From NCBI RefSeq assembly GCF_000027005.1, contig NC_012965.1:359001-423000 (forward strand): a stretch of 64,000 bases of DNA. Reading direction: 5' to 3'. How positions within the stretch are numbered: position 1 is the stretch's first letter; every line of letters starts with the position of its first letter. The notes under the pieces were generated by a model. That model had not been told where the DNA came from. It searched no databases and saw nothing but the letters and a program-made list of their open reading frames with translations. A program made the position numbers and the translations under genes. The stretch is from Komagataella phaffii GS115 (lineage: Eukaryota; Ascomycota; Pichiomycetes; Pichiales; Pichiaceae). Below, one piece after another: positions 1 through 10,086 of this stretch.

Positions 1-1005
1 GGTTAGCTGGACGGTAGCATCTTTGCCCACTCCAATGGTTGCGTAGAATTGGGCGACGAGTTCATCTTCTTTTTCCTGAACAACATCGTAAGGAACCACT
101 ACTTGATGACTGACACATTCATGCAATCCCATACGTCCTCTTTTTGAGTCAGCAAAAGATCTCAGACTAACTGGGAAGTAGGGAGAAAGCTTCTTGACCT
201 GGTTCAGGGATGACTGAGAAGTTTTCAGTTTCAATCTATAACTGGTTCCAGTATACTTGAAAATGGAAGTCAAATAGGAAGATTTCTTGACCTTACCAGT
301 CTTAGAAGAGGAAATTAGAATATCCAACCCATACACTTCACCTTCATTGAATTCGAAAGTTCCAATCTGTTTACGGTGCTCTGGAGTAGGATTGATTATG
401 ATCTCCTTTTCTCCGGTTAAGATGTTTCTTTCTTGATTGTGGGACAACATGCTTTCAACTGGAACACAATCAAAGGCCTTAGCAACATCATCCACCACTT
501 TGGTGACTTCCATGTTTCTCTTTCCTGGTCTAATTGTTCTAATAGCAGACTGGAGTGCATAATAAGCGGCAGCAATAACGTCTGCTTTTCTTCCTGTAAC
601 TTCATCCTCCCCAATAACTAGAGTTTCGGAGATAATGGAAGGAAATCCTCCAATTTCAGCACCCAAAGAAACTTTGATCAAGTCTCCTTTCTTGAGTTCT
701 AAATTAGCCTCATCTTCAGGGGCAGTAGGAGACAAGTAGGCCACCAAATTGTTGGGCGTAATGGAAGTTGGAAATGCGATACCCTTGGACGTTGTCTTCT
801 TCCCTTGCTTTTCCTCTTCATAGACTTTTTCAAGTTCCTCCTTCAATCGATTGTCCCCAAAAACGCAAATATCAAAAGTTTTGGCACCTTCCACACATTT
901 TGCCTTGACTTCTTTCAAAACTTGAGCAGCAATTGAGCCTGCTGTTGAGTATTGGGTAACAACATCGGGGTTGTTGAAAGAATAGTCGACTTTGGTTTTG
1001 GACAT
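1..1005 (-). CDS. EBP1/PA2G4-like M24-family protein (3' end outside window)
   Basis: The reading frame opens at the ATG at 1005-1003 and runs without a stop to the left edge, giving the first 335 residues. The fold is that of methionine aminopeptidase-like (M24, 'pita bread') proteins. The segment GIAFPTSITPNN near residue 78 and the SYRLKLKTS / HECVSHQVVVPYDVV segments match the EBP1/PA2G4/Cdb4 group. Human EBP1 is about 394 residues, so perhaps 50-60 residues lie outside. Family members lack aminopeptidase activity and bind ribosomes or RNA, and budding-yeast Arx1 is a distant paralogue. The EBP1-like class rather than Arx1 is my inference from the short, insertion-free sequence. The gene is divergent from ARG7 over 320 bp. 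Confidence 0.8.
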   Translation of the reverse strand, partial: MSKTKVDYSFNNPDVVTQYSTAGSIAAQVLKEVKAKCVEGAKTFDICVFGDNRLKEELEKVYEEEKQGKKTTSKGIAFPTSITPNNLVAYLSPTAPEDEANLELKKGDLIKVSLGAEIGGFPSIISETLVIGEDEVTGRKADVIAAAYYALQSAIRTIRPGKRNMEVTKVVDDVAKAFDCVPVESMLSHNQERNILTGEKEIIINPTPEHRKQIGTFEFNEGEVYGLDILISSSKTGKVKKSSYLTSIFKYTGTSYRLKLKTSQSSLNQVKKLSPYFPVSLRSFADSKRGRMGLHECVSHQVVVPYDVVQEKEDELVAQFYATIGVGKDATVQLT

Positions 1006-1325
1006 TTCGAAAGTAAGTTACTTAATAGAAGAAACTCGAAAGAAATGTGGAAAACATCGAGATAATTCTTGATGTTGGATGTTACAAGAATCAATTTTTC
1101 AAAGTTATTGAGTACTTCGACGTTAGGAGTCACTACAGATGAACAAACGAACTAGAAGGTTAAATCTTCTAACTAGTTTGGAATGCATGTTAGCACAAAA
1201 TGACCTGGCCATCGTGTCGTGTAATGCTAATGTGAGACTACCTTCAAAGAATGCCACTACGTGACTTCTAATCTATATGCCAGATTATATCTCGCGACTG
1301 TTATCTTCTCCTCCACCAACCTCCC
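1006..1325. promoter_or_regulatory. Divergent promoter region, EBP1-like / ARG7
   Basis: This 320-bp gap separates two divergent start codons and holds no convincing ORF. A GAGTCA core at 1127-1132 (TGACTC on the other strand) resembles a Gcn4 half-site, which would suit the arginine gene ARG7. One short match of this kind is weak evidence by itself. Confidence 0.35.
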
Positions 1326-2612
1326 ATGAATAATTTGAAATTAGCCCGCTTCTTTGCTACAATCTCCAAAGAGTCCAAGTATGTCCCAAACTCAGGTAGC
1401 TATCCCCTAGGTTACAAGGTAGGGGCTATTCATTGTGGAGTGAAAAAGAATTCTACTCTAGATCTAGCTGTTCTTGTTTCAGAGACACCAGCAAGTGCAG
1501 CAGCTGTATTCACAACCAATAAGTTCAAAGCTGCCCCAGTCCAAGTCTCCAGACAAATCCTCAATGACAAGAATGGAAAAGGCATATCATCAATTGTGGT
1601 AAACAGTGGAAATGCCAATGCTGTCACTGGTAAAGGAGGAATTGAAGATGCCTTGAAGATGGTTGACACTGTTGACTCAACCCTGAAAAATGCACCATCT
1701 TCCACACTGGTGATGTCTACTGGTGTAATTGGTCAGCGTCTCCCAATTGATAATATTTTAAAAGGAATTCCGGTAGCATTGAAGGATGTTGGTTCCTCCC
1801 ATGAAGACTGGCTCAGATGTGCCCAAGGAATCATGACTACGGACACTTTCCCTAAATTAGTTTCCAAATCTTTTGAAATAGATGGCCGCAAATACTCATT
1901 GGCAGGGTTGGCTAAAGGTGCTGGTATGATTTGTCCCAATATGGCTACCTTGCTAGGATTTTTTGTCACTGATGCACCAGTGACGCCCGGTGCGCTGTCG
2001 AAGATCTTAACATACGCCACGGATCGGTCGTTCAACTGTATCTCTGTTGATGGTGATATGTCCACTAACGATACCATTTGTGCAATGGCGAATGGGGCTG
2101 CTGGAGGAGAAGAGATATCTGAGACATCATCCCAATTCTCCAAGATCCAAGATGAAATTACACTTTTTGCCCAGCAATTAGCCCAGCTGGTGGTCAGAGA
2201 CGGTGAAGGTGCCACAAAATTCATTACTATCAACGTTCAGGATGCTCAAAGCTATGCTGATGCTAAAAAAGTTGCATCTTCCATCGCTAATTCTGCCTTA
2301 TTCAAAACTGCTATGTACGGAAAGGATGCCAACTGGGGTCGTATTCTTTGTGCAGTTGGTTATGCCGATGCAGATGTTAACGTTCTCAAAACCAATGTCA
2401 GTTTTATTCCTGCTGATGGCTCTGCTGAGCTTAAACTCTTGGTGAATGGTGAACCAGAAAAAGTCGACGAGGAAAGAGCCAGCGAAATACTGGAACTTGA
2501 AGATTTGGAAATCCGTATTAGTCTAGGAACTGGAGGTGGTCAAGAAGCTAATTTCTGGACTTGTGATCTTTCTCATGAATACGTTACCATCAATGGTGAC
2601 TACAGATCCTAG
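1326..2612 (+). CDS. ARG7: Mitochondrial ornithine acetyltransferase (ArgJ family)
   Basis: This 428-residue protein belongs to the ArgJ family, which transfers acetyl from N-acetylornithine to glutamate in the mitochondrial arginine cycle and can also act as acetylglutamate synthase. The family self-cleaves at a conserved site. Here [14 protein letters not shown] starts at residue 197 and places the nucleophile at Thr208, within MATLL. The region [16 protein letters not shown] and the C-terminal INGDYRS also fit the family. The N-terminus ([15 protein letters not shown]) is short and basic, like a mitochondrial presequence. The start is the first in-frame ATG and the length is close to S. 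cerevisiae Arg7 (441). Confidence 0.95.
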   Translation: MNNLKLARFFATISKESKYVPNSGSYPLGYKVGAIHCGVKKNSTLDLAVLVSETPASAAAVFTTNKFKAAPVQVSRQILNDKNGKGISSIVVNSGNANAVTGKGGIEDALKMVDTVDSTLKNAPSSTLVMSTGVIGQRLPIDNILKGIPVALKDVGSSHEDWLRCAQGIMTTDTFPKLVSKSFEIDGRKYSLAGLAKGAGMICPNMATLLGFFVTDAPVTPGALSKILTYATDRSFNCISVDGDMSTNDTICAMANGAAGGEEISETSSQFSKIQDEITLFAQQLAQLVVRDGEGATKFITINVQDAQSYADAKKVASSIANSALFKTAMYGKDANWGRILCAVGYADADVNVLKTNVSFIPADGSAELKLLVNGEPEKVDEERASEILELEDLEIRISLGTGGGQEANFWTCDLSHEYVTINGDYRS

Positions 2613-2762
2613 TAGGTAGGTTATAAAGTTATAGATTATGTCAGCATCATCTTTTAAGTTTTCGTCTTGTCCCATGCGCGCAGATGGGAACTGAAGAGAT
2701 ACTCCTCCAATCCACATTATCTCGTAAGGTACATTGGACATAAGACAGGAAATTTAGTCGCC

Positions 2763-4502
2763 ATGTCCAATGCAGCCCCGAATATGCAGATTCTGCAACA
2801 ACTGGCGACCCTGCCACCACAACAGCAGCAACAAATTCTTCGACAAAACCCCCAGCTAGCCATGTTCCTTCGACAGGTCCAACAGCGACAACAACAGTTT
2901 ATAAACAAACAAGGACAGGCACCGCCTGGTATGGGCGTTGGAGCTGGTATTCAAGCGGCTCAAGGTATGCAAGGGCAAGGCGGACCTATGATGCCAGAGC
3001 AAATACCCGTTGGTGCTGCTGGTCATCCTGGAAGTTTGGCTCATGGAGTACCTGGTGTTTCTCCTGCAATATCAACACCACCAGTAGGTTCTTCTTTTCG
3101 TCCAAAACTACCAGGTGGCTCTGCTCCTTTACAACCCGAACTTCCCAGGCTGAGTAGCTTGCGTTACTGGTCAGAGAAGCTGGAAAAAGAAGGTAAACCG
3201 GTGGACACAAATACACTTCTCTATGAACAAATTATTACTCGGGATAAAGCTAATATAGAAGCCAGAGCACAAAATGAACAGGAAAAAAAGGTTTTAGAGT
3301 CCTTGATAAAGGATCTCAAATTTTACAATGAACTCAAGAGCTACCGAATGAAATCCATTCAGGCAGTAAATAATGGCATGGTGGAAGGACCACCGAGCAT
3401 CTGGGGAGAAGGATATCAAGGATATGGCCATGGATTTACAGGCAAAACTACCACACAATTTGTTTATCCTCAAAAAAGAAAGAAGTATTCCAGAATTCCG
3501 GAAAGCTATATTCCAGACGAATTGATGGAACAGCAGGCGGAGAGTATAGACGAATGGGTGCCGATTAGAATGGATTTTGATATCGAAAGGGACAATTTCA
3601 AACTTAATGACACTTTCCTTTGGAACTTGAATGAAAAGGTTGTAACTTTAGAACGATTTGTTGCCGTTTTGATGGAAGACTACAAGTTTAAAAATCCATT
3701 GTTTTTGGACACCATCTTAGCTAATATGAAAGAACAGATTAACGAATATCGAACAGCAACGAACACAAGACCGCAAGACTTAAGGGTTGATATCAAGCTT
3801 GATATTGCTATGGGTAATAATCAGTTGATTGACCAATTTGAATGGGATATCTCGGATCCAAATAATGATCCAGAAGAGTTTGCAACAGTATTGTGTGCTG
3901 AATTAGCAGTCCCAGGGGAATTTGTTACTGCAGTAGCACATTCTATCAGAGAACAAGTACAAATATTCATCAAAGCTTTGCACCTCATAAATTACCCTTT
4001 TGATGGATCTGTAATTGAGCAGGAACAGGTGAGAAGATTGGTTAAACCACATATATTGCCCAATGAAAGCATTTTGCGATCAAGAACTCAATTCCAGGAT
4101 TATTCTCCTAATCTCTTAGAAATCAGCATTGAAGAATTGCAACGTTTAGACAAAGATAAAGAAAGGGAGAGTCGTAGGAAACGAAGGGGAATGGGAAGAG
4201 TTGGACGCAGGAACGGACTAGTTCTTCCTGAATTATCAGATGCACCGAAAACAATTCGTACGCCCATAGCTTCTACTGTTTTACCATATGGTATAGAGGT
4301 TGGACCCTCTGTAGATTCTTTTGTTGATATCGTGGAGTCTATTGAGGATCCCAAAGATCCCAAAGTTGTGGAAAGAGTCCGAGAACCTAGTGCCATAAAT
4401 TCCAGCACAGGAACACCGAATATAGGTGGAAATAATGGTGTTGTTTCGGTTCAACACGACTATGGTAACTCGCTCTATGTCACCATCAAGCTACGAAGGT
4501 GA
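2763..4502 (+). CDS. SNF5: SWI/SNF chromatin-remodelling subunit Snf5
   Basis: This 579-residue protein has a glutamine-rich N-terminus (about residues 1-60, including PPQQQQQILRQ), a Gly/Pro-rich linker, and the SNF5/INI1 domain at about residues 262-430. The two imperfect repeats begin near VPIRMDFDIERDNFKLNDT and LRVDIKLDIAMGNN. Snf5 bridges the remodeller to nucleosomes and activators. The poly-Q N-terminus favours SNF5 over the RSC paralogue SFH1, although it is shorter than S. cerevisiae Snf5 (905). The open frame extends upstream to 2667 without an ATG, so 2763 is the first in-frame ATG. A basic cluster (RRKRRGMGRVGRRNG) follows the domain. Confidence 0.88.
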   Translation: MSNAAPNMQILQQLATLPPQQQQQILRQNPQLAMFLRQVQQRQQQFINKQGQAPPGMGVGAGIQAAQGMQGQGGPMMPEQIPVGAAGHPGSLAHGVPGVSPAISTPPVGSSFRPKLPGGSAPLQPELPRLSSLRYWSEKLEKEGKPVDTNTLLYEQIITRDKANIEARAQNEQEKKVLESLIKDLKFYNELKSYRMKSIQAVNNGMVEGPPSIWGEGYQGYGHGFTGKTTTQFVYPQKRKKYSRIPESYIPDELMEQQAESIDEWVPIRMDFDIERDNFKLNDTFLWNLNEKVVTLERFVAVLMEDYKFKNPLFLDTILANMKEQINEYRTATNTRPQDLRVDIKLDIAMGNNQLIDQFEWDISDPNNDPEEFATVLCAELAVPGEFVTAVAHSIREQVQIFIKALHLINYPFDGSVIEQEQVRRLVKPHILPNESILRSRTQFQDYSPNLLEISIEELQRLDKDKERESRRKRRGMGRVGRRNGLVLPELSDAPKTIRTPIASTVLPYGIEVGPSVDSFVDIVESIEDPKDPKVVERVREPSAINSSTGTPNIGGNNGVVSVQHDYGNSLYVTIKLRR

Positions 4503-4791
4503 ACTTTGGTTGTCAAAACAAACCGTTGTTTTTGTATAGTATAACGTAGTTTAATAAGCCGAAGAATACATTAGAGAGTATATTTGCGAAGTGAGAAACT
4601 GAATTAATAACACCCCAAAACTGCAATCAAACGGTCAAAAGGCCATGTACCCAACCACCTTCCAACTGCCATCAAATGGGCAATGAAATGAATGGGTTTT
4701 TAGTGCAACTGTCCCAAAATAGTATTTAAATAGGTTACTAAAGCCGGATTGACATCTGACATCTGATATCGCGGTAAAGAGGGATTCGTAT

Positions 4792-5988
4792 ATGCAGACA
4801 GGAACAGCCTCCTTTACTAACATGAGTAACGAACCGCAAAAAGTAAGTAAAAATCAACCAACGAGTCACTGGAGTGTTTCTGCATGTCACATCTACTCTT
4901 CTGAGAGCATCCATGACAGGTTAGATCCCTCTTTTGAGACGTTTCCTTCAAGTATAAATTCTAACTCAGTGGCAAAGGATCCTTTGGTTTCCCAAAGTGT
5001 GCATTTGTTGTCTTCATTCGAAGGCGATAACTCAATAAAGGATTCCGTGCATGAACACGAACTTGACCAGATGGAACCCGAAGGAGACTCTAGAGAGATT
5101 GAAACAGCTCAAGATTCCGGGGATGCCCTCACCAACGCCTCTTTTTTTATGAATATGGACAATGGCGTACAACAAGGAACGTCATCCGATGCAGTAGATA
5201 ATGGTGACATCGCAAACGAAGCACAAGGTAGCAAAGGTAAAACCATATTTAAACAGTTTCGGGATAAATTAAAGTCGTTACCAATTTTTAATCAAGGGCG
5301 TCACTTTCGGTATACGAGGGTTGAGGGTGAACATCCTAACGTTCGTGGAGCCGAAAATGATGGAGTATTTGCCAATATAACAGCCACCTCTGAATCAGGT
5401 GATCCTTTAGGTCGTGGAGAAGAGGAACTACCTTCTTACGATGAAGCAGCTGCTGATTCGGCACCAACATATTGGGAGTCTACTGTTGTTACTCCTGGCT
5501 ACGAGGATGAAGTTTTTGTGGAAGGTTTGCCAGTCGGTAATCTACTCAACTTTTTCTGGAACTTGATGGTATCTGTGATATTCCAGTACCTCGGGTTCGT
5601 ACTTACATATTTATTACACACGTCCCATGCTGCCAAAGAAGGATCCTGTGCCGGTCTAGGTATTACTATCATCACTTTGGGATTTGATTTACTGCCTTTT
5701 TCAATTTTTCATCGGAATAATGGACAAGCGAGCCGTTTTGAACCTGCTGCTCCCAATGATTACGACGTCGATACTTCAGAAACTCTAGACGGGTACACTG
5801 ATGGATTCACCAGTGCTTTGGACTCTGGAGCCAAGGTTGAGCAAGAACCTACTAGATCGCCAATTGCCGCATACGCTTTGATAGCGTTGGGAATGTTTTT
5901 ATTTCTACGGGCAATAGCTGGCTACTTTAGGGCCAAACGCATGGAAAGATTGATTTTGAACCCAGTTACAAACCCAAGTCCCGTGTGA
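4792..5988 (+). CDS. BSD2: Bsd2/NDFIP-family Rsp5 ubiquitin-ligase adaptor, three-TM
   Basis: This 398-residue protein has a long acidic N-terminus, then LPSYDEAAADSAPTYW at about residues 213-228, and three membrane segments (about 252-276, 283-304 and 360-380). That is the layout of Bsd2 and NDFIP, which recruit Rsp5/Nedd4 through PPxY-type motifs to sort misfolded or excess membrane proteins, including metal transporters, to the vacuole. The WW-binding motif here is LPSY, a variant of PPxY. A second in-frame ATG lies at 4822. The stop is 14 bp from the convergent CTP1 stop. Confidence 0.87.
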   Translation: MQTGTASFTNMSNEPQKVSKNQPTSHWSVSACHIYSSESIHDRLDPSFETFPSSINSNSVAKDPLVSQSVHLLSSFEGDNSIKDSVHEHELDQMEPEGDSREIETAQDSGDALTNASFFMNMDNGVQQGTSSDAVDNGDIANEAQGSKGKTIFKQFRDKLKSLPIFNQGRHFRYTRVEGEHPNVRGAENDGVFANITATSESGDPLGRGEEELPSYDEAAADSAPTYWESTVVTPGYEDEVFVEGLPVGNLLNFFWNLMVSVIFQYLGFVLTYLLHTSHAAKEGSCAGLGITIITLGFDLLPFSIFHRNNGQASRFEPAAPNDYDVDTSETLDGYTDGFTSALDSGAKVEQEPTRSPIAAYALIALGMFLFLRAIAGYFRAKRMERLILNPVTNPSPV

Positions 5989-6002
5989 TTATAGTGAATT
6001 TT

Positions 6003-6884
6003 CTAATTAAGCAGAAGCAGGACTTTTTCATAAATGGTGAACACAATACCTCCACTAAGCACCAAACGACCTAGTCGGGGGGTTGCTCCTTTCCAGAAGG
6101 TAAGAAGGCCTTCTTCCTTAAAAATTTTTACAAAGCAATTTAATGTGGAAGAGTACATCTTGTCTGCTCCCAAAGCTTGCATTCTGGTTTTAACAGTATC
6201 TATTGGCATTGTAGCATACACCGTGACTACCCCCGCAAAAGATCCGACAGCGAAAGTTAATGACGAACTCAGTGGAGCGCCCGGATCTGTGCTACTAGCT
6301 TGTTGGAGAAATGTCTTGATGGCATTGTATGAACCCAATCTAACGGCAGAGTTTGCGGCTTGTCTCAAAGATACTGGAAGGACACCTGCATAAATCCCTT
6401 TGAAACCCAAGTCTTTAACGAGCTTGACAGTTCCTGAGATGATACCACCTTGGTACTTGGGTTTAGCACTTTGTTTGTCATCAATCATAGCAGTCTTAAT
6501 AGCTTCGGCGGGTGTGACTGCGACCACGGATTCCAACAGCCCCGCTCCTAATCCTGCCAGCACTCCTCTGGGTCCACTCAGTTTTCCATCTTTATCGGCC
6601 AACATTTTCTTGATTGCATCAAATCCCAGGAAACGAACACTTGCTTTGGCAGTGTTTCCCACCACAAATGCTGGACATCCTGTATACAGTGCACCTACAC
6701 CTTGAGTTCTTGCAATTGTTGCAATCAACTTCAAGGGGTTGCGTGACATATTTGCCGATTTGTCTACTAGTTGTAGACGTGTTTTGGCAAACTCAAAAGG
6801 ATACGTAACCACACCTTCGACAGCACCTGCTGTACCTCCGGCGATGAATGAATGGAAAGGATCAACCTTCCTTTTCTCTGGCAT
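6003..6884 (-). CDS. CTP1: Mitochondrial citrate/tricarboxylate carrier
   Basis: This 293-residue mitochondrial carrier has three tandem repeats. Each carries the Px[D/E]xx[K/R] signature: PFEFAKTR at residue 29, then PAEAIKTA and PIDTVKTR. Close resemblance through DPFHSFIAGG, GNTAKASVRFLGFDAIK, RQAANSAVRLG and the C-terminal WKGATPRLGRLVLSGGIVF identifies the citrate exporter Ctp1/SLC25A1 in the inner membrane. It exchanges citrate for malate or other tricarboxylates and supplies cytosolic acetyl-CoA and NADPH routes. The length matches S. cerevisiae Ctp1 (299). Confidence 0.96.
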   Translation of the reverse strand: MPEKRKVDPFHSFIAGGTAGAVEGVVTYPFEFAKTRLQLVDKSANMSRNPLKLIATIARTQGVGALYTGCPAFVVGNTAKASVRFLGFDAIKKMLADKDGKLSGPRGVLAGLGAGLLESVVAVTPAEAIKTAMIDDKQSAKPKYQGGIISGTVKLVKDLGFKGIYAGVLPVSLRQAANSAVRLGSYNAIKTFLQQASSTDPGAPLSSSLTFAVGSFAGVVTVYATMPIDTVKTRMQALGADKMYSSTLNCFVKIFKEEGLLTFWKGATPRLGRLVLSGGIVFTIYEKVLLLLN

Positions 6885-7119
6885 GTCACACTGGTAAAAT
6901 TAACGAACGATTCAAGATAGATGAAAGTTTCGAGGAAGTTAGTCAGTGTTGACAACGATGTCAGATGGCAAGTATGTTGGATGTTAGGTGTCAGCCCGAT
7001 AATTTTTTGTTATTATATATTTAAGCCATTAATGTTTAAGTTTCTGTCTATTTATGAATGCTGTAGGAACGGTACTTTTTTATCTTCGACATTGGGTTTT
7101 TCCAAATAAAGTACCGCAG

Positions 7120-8298
7120 TTATTGATCTTGTTCGTCGTTGTTACCCGTCTCTAAGATATCTTCGAATTCGTCATCATCAATATCAAAATCTTCGTCTTC
7201 ATCACCATCTTCAGCATCGTCATCGGCATCTTCTTTAGCCTGCTTTTCAGCAAGCTGAGCATAATATGCAGCCAGAGCATCTTGTGCTTCTATATCTTCG
7301 AGATTTGTGCCCGTTGTTTCCACCTTAGGTATTTCCTGTACTTGATCCTTTCCTTCCACTACATGATCGTCAGCAGAAACCTCCTTCTCAAGAATCTCTG
7401 AAGCAATATCTTGAGTTCCTAACTTTCCTAATGTACCTTTCCCAACAGTACTTTCTGAGTGCCAAGAAGGAAGTGCGTTTTGTTTGAGTTTCTCTTGTTT
7501 CTCAGCTTTAACCTTCTCTTCTCTGGTCTGATTCTCATCACTTGTAGTGATGTCAACATGCAACACAGCCTGTGAACGAGCAGTTGCATTCTTCAATGAC
7601 TGTGACAATTCTCTCTTTGATTCCTGACCAGCACGTAAAGCATAACTGCCAGATTCAGCCGCAGAAACAGTTGAAGATTGAGCAGGAACTGCCCTGGTCA
7701 GCGATGTTTCAAAAGTATTATCCACCACATGGCCTTCATCGATCCTTTTGAGGTAGCCAATGATAGGGTCAAGCTCACCCATTAATTGCGTCAATTTCTC
7801 TTGGCGACGTTTGGCTTGAATTCCAGAATCATCTTCTATCAAGACCCCATTACAAATATCGCAGACAAAATTTAGTTTGTTGTCACTGACCATGGAAAGT
7901 GCATCCAGCTGAGAATAACGCTTTCGACAACGGGGACACACATAACCTTGAGGATCACTATCGTGTGCCATTTGATCCTTTAAGCTTTTAACAACGCTGT
8001 GCATTTTCCACTTGATAGCATCGATTGCATCAACAAAACGAATATAGTAATAAGTTCTAGTCGTCATCCTCTGATGTAGATTCTCCTCTTTCTGATGCTG
8101 GGCAGAGATCAGCCTGTCCTCAACAAGTCTGTTGCAAAGCGCCCTCAAACCCTTCCTTTGCATTCCTAAAAGGTAAATCAGATCATCCTCGGAAAGAACC
8201 CAGTGCATCAGTAGGGCCTCTACAACCAAAACATAATGTTTGGTATAAAAGCCTCTTACAACGAACCTAATCAAAGAGGTTGCCAGCTCGTAATCCAT
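7120..8298 (-). CDS. TFA1: TFIIE large subunit (alpha)
   Basis: This 392-residue protein starts with the TFIIE-alpha winged-helix region (about residues 1-110). A zinc ribbon follows, with Cys121, Cys124, Cys146 and Cys149 (CPRCRKRY ... CDICN). The C-terminus is strongly acidic (DDDAEDGDEDEDFDIDDDEF), typical of the TFIIH-binding tail. TFIIE recruits and stimulates TFIIH at RNA polymerase II promoters. S. cerevisiae Tfa1 is 482 residues, so this one is shorter in the linker. The gene is divergent from GTB1, with 152 bp between start codons. Confidence 0.95.
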   Translation of the reverse strand: MDYELATSLIRFVVRGFYTKHYVLVVEALLMHWVLSEDDLIYLLGMQRKGLRALCNRLVEDRLISAQHQKEENLHQRMTTRTYYYIRFVDAIDAIKWKMHSVVKSLKDQMAHDSDPQGYVCPRCRKRYSQLDALSMVSDNKLNFVCDICNGVLIEDDSGIQAKRRQEKLTQLMGELDPIIGYLKRIDEGHVVDNTFETSLTRAVPAQSSTVSAAESGSYALRAGQESKRELSQSLKNATARSQAVLHVDITTSDENQTREEKVKAEKQEKLKQNALPSWHSESTVGKGTLGKLGTQDIASEILEKEVSADDHVVEGKDQVQEIPKVETTGTNLEDIEAQDALAAYYAQLAEKQAKEDADDDAEDGDEDEDFDIDDDEFEDILETGNNDEQDQ

Positions 8299-8450
8299 GG
8301 TGGCTACGAGAGGAAAATGGTGAACAGATAATTCAGTGGAGGTGTAGTTGACAGAGATTTACCCTAGGATCAGTTCGCGGGGGGAGCAGATTTGATATTG
8401 AGTGCTGTTAAATTCTGTAGAAGGAAAAAAAGCCAGCTTCAGTGTGTGCA

Positions 8451-9983
8451 ATGTTGAGACTTCTGACCATTGGAAGTATAGCAGTGTCCCTTTTCCCTGC
8501 TTCTGCTGAGATTCCACCTTTAAGAGGGGTAGCTCCTGACCTTTTGGAGAAGTACGTTCCTGATAAGGATGGAAATTGGAAGTGTCTCGGTCATCCTGAG
8601 ATCGTTCTGCATTTCGATCAAGTAAATGACGACTACTGTGATTGTCCAGATGGATCAGATGAGCCAGGAACTGCAGCGTGTGAAAATGGAAAGTTTTACT
8701 GTGCAAATGAAGGCTTTGAACCGAATTTCATACCTACCTTCTTGGTGGATGATGGAGTGTGCGATTACAAGGTGTGCTGTGATGGTTCAGATGAAAAATC
8801 TGGTAAATGCCCTAACAGGTGCCTTGAACTAGCTGAGAAGGCGGAATTGCTGCGGTTGGAAAGAAAGGCACGATTGGAAAACGGATTGAAAGCAAAGAGA
8901 GATTTAATTGTCCAATCCCAGAATAAATTAAGAGAAATCTCCCAAAGACGCGCCGAGCTGGAGAAAACAATCCAATTGGAACAACAGCAACTAAACTATC
9001 TTAATGAGCAAGATCCAAATGATTCTGCCTTGCGAAAGGAAGTGGATCCCCAATTAGAAAAAGTCGTACAGATTCTGAAAGTTCAAAAAGATGAAATTTT
9101 ACTTCTCAAAACCAAAGCAGATTCGTTAGAGAGATTACTCAAGGAGCTAGAGAAAAACTACAACCCAAACTTTAATGACGCCGCTGTGAAGGCAGCAGTT
9201 CAAGGGTTCAGAGATTATTCAAGTAATTCTAACGATGACTCTTATTCTGACTTGGATTCTGTTGAACCGGAAAATATCGTCAAAGATATCCAAAAGACCA
9301 TTAACACATTTGCTTTCGACACTTCAAACGATTCTAAATACGAATCGATTTGGAGCTTCTGGAAAGAGGTATTAGCAGACAAAATCGTTAAGATTTATCA
9401 AGAGTTTACCGCGGTGCCGCTGAAAACAGCTTCAAAGCCTTTGAAACCCATATCTGGAACAGCTCAAGAGATACAGAAAAGCATTGATTCGCATAATAAG
9501 GAAATAGTGAAAATTGATTCTGATTTAGAGAATTCAGAAAGCCGATACGGACTTGAAGACATTTTCAGAGCATATGACGGGAGATGTTTCGTTGAAAAAA
9601 TTGGAGATTATGATTATGAATACTGCTTTACGGGTTCCTTGACCCAAATTTCTTCTAATGGCCAAAGGGTTTCGATTGGGACTAGAGATAAGATAGAGGT
9701 GTTGGAAGACGAACAAAGTGTTGGTGGTTATTCCTATAGAGTTTACTATGAAAAGGGAGCTAAATGTTGGAACGGCCCTGTTAGAAAGGCAATAGCCGTT
9801 GTGCAATGTGGTGATGTTGAACAATTGGTTTCTGTGTCGGAACCAGAGAAGTGTGAATACCATCTCGTGGTGCGGAGCCCAGTTGGATGTTTCAGTGAAG
9901 ACAATGTTTATCTGGTAAAGGAGATTGCTGAAGGAGAGTCACATGCCCCTTTCAAGGTGATACCTTTCAAAGATGAACTCTAA
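8451..9983 (+). CDS. GTB1: Glucosidase II beta subunit, ER lumen
   Basis: This 510-residue protein has a signal peptide (residues 1-19, ending ASA). Cysteine-rich LDLa-like modules follow at about residues 40-130, with DDYCDCPDGSDEPGT and CDYKVCCDGSDEKSG. A charged coiled coil spans about 130-215 and a mannose-6-phosphate-receptor-homology (MRH) domain about 376-480, starting RCFVEKIGDYDYEYCF. It ends FKDEL, an ER-retrieval signal. The beta subunit retains the catalytic alpha subunit and recognises mannose on N-glycans during glucose trimming. ATG 8451 is the first in-frame ATG. The KDEL rather than HDEL ending is noteworthy in a yeast. Confidence 0.94.
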   Translation: MLRLLTIGSIAVSLFPASAEIPPLRGVAPDLLEKYVPDKDGNWKCLGHPEIVLHFDQVNDDYCDCPDGSDEPGTAACENGKFYCANEGFEPNFIPTFLVDDGVCDYKVCCDGSDEKSGKCPNRCLELAEKAELLRLERKARLENGLKAKRDLIVQSQNKLREISQRRAELEKTIQLEQQQLNYLNEQDPNDSALRKEVDPQLEKVVQILKVQKDEILLLKTKADSLERLLKELEKNYNPNFNDAAVKAAVQGFRDYSSNSNDDSYSDLDSVEPENIVKDIQKTINTFAFDTSNDSKYESIWSFWKEVLADKIVKIYQEFTAVPLKTASKPLKPISGTAQEIQKSIDSHNKEIVKIDSDLENSESRYGLEDIFRAYDGRCFVEKIGDYDYEYCFTGSLTQISSNGQRVSIGTRDKIEVLEDEQSVGGYSYRVYYEKGAKCWNGPVRKAIAVVQCGDVEQLVSVSEPEKCEYHLVVRSPVGCFSEDNVYLVKEIAEGESHAPFKVIPFKDEL

Positions 9984-10086
9984 ATTGCAAGGACAGTTTG
10001 CCTACACCTAAAGGTTAAGAACCGATATTTCGAGAACTAAACGTCCCCTCATCACCATCATCAGCCCGTTTGTGGCTCTGTTTTGA

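Noticed and set aside
2667..2762. Upstream extension of the SNF5 frame.
   Set aside because: It has no ATG and no family similarity. The first ATG is 2763.
4843..4969. Possible intron in BSD2 with GTAAGT at 4843 and TTCTAACTCAG ending at 4969.
   Set aside because: Removal shifts the frame and destroys the conserved protein. The unspliced ORF is intact.
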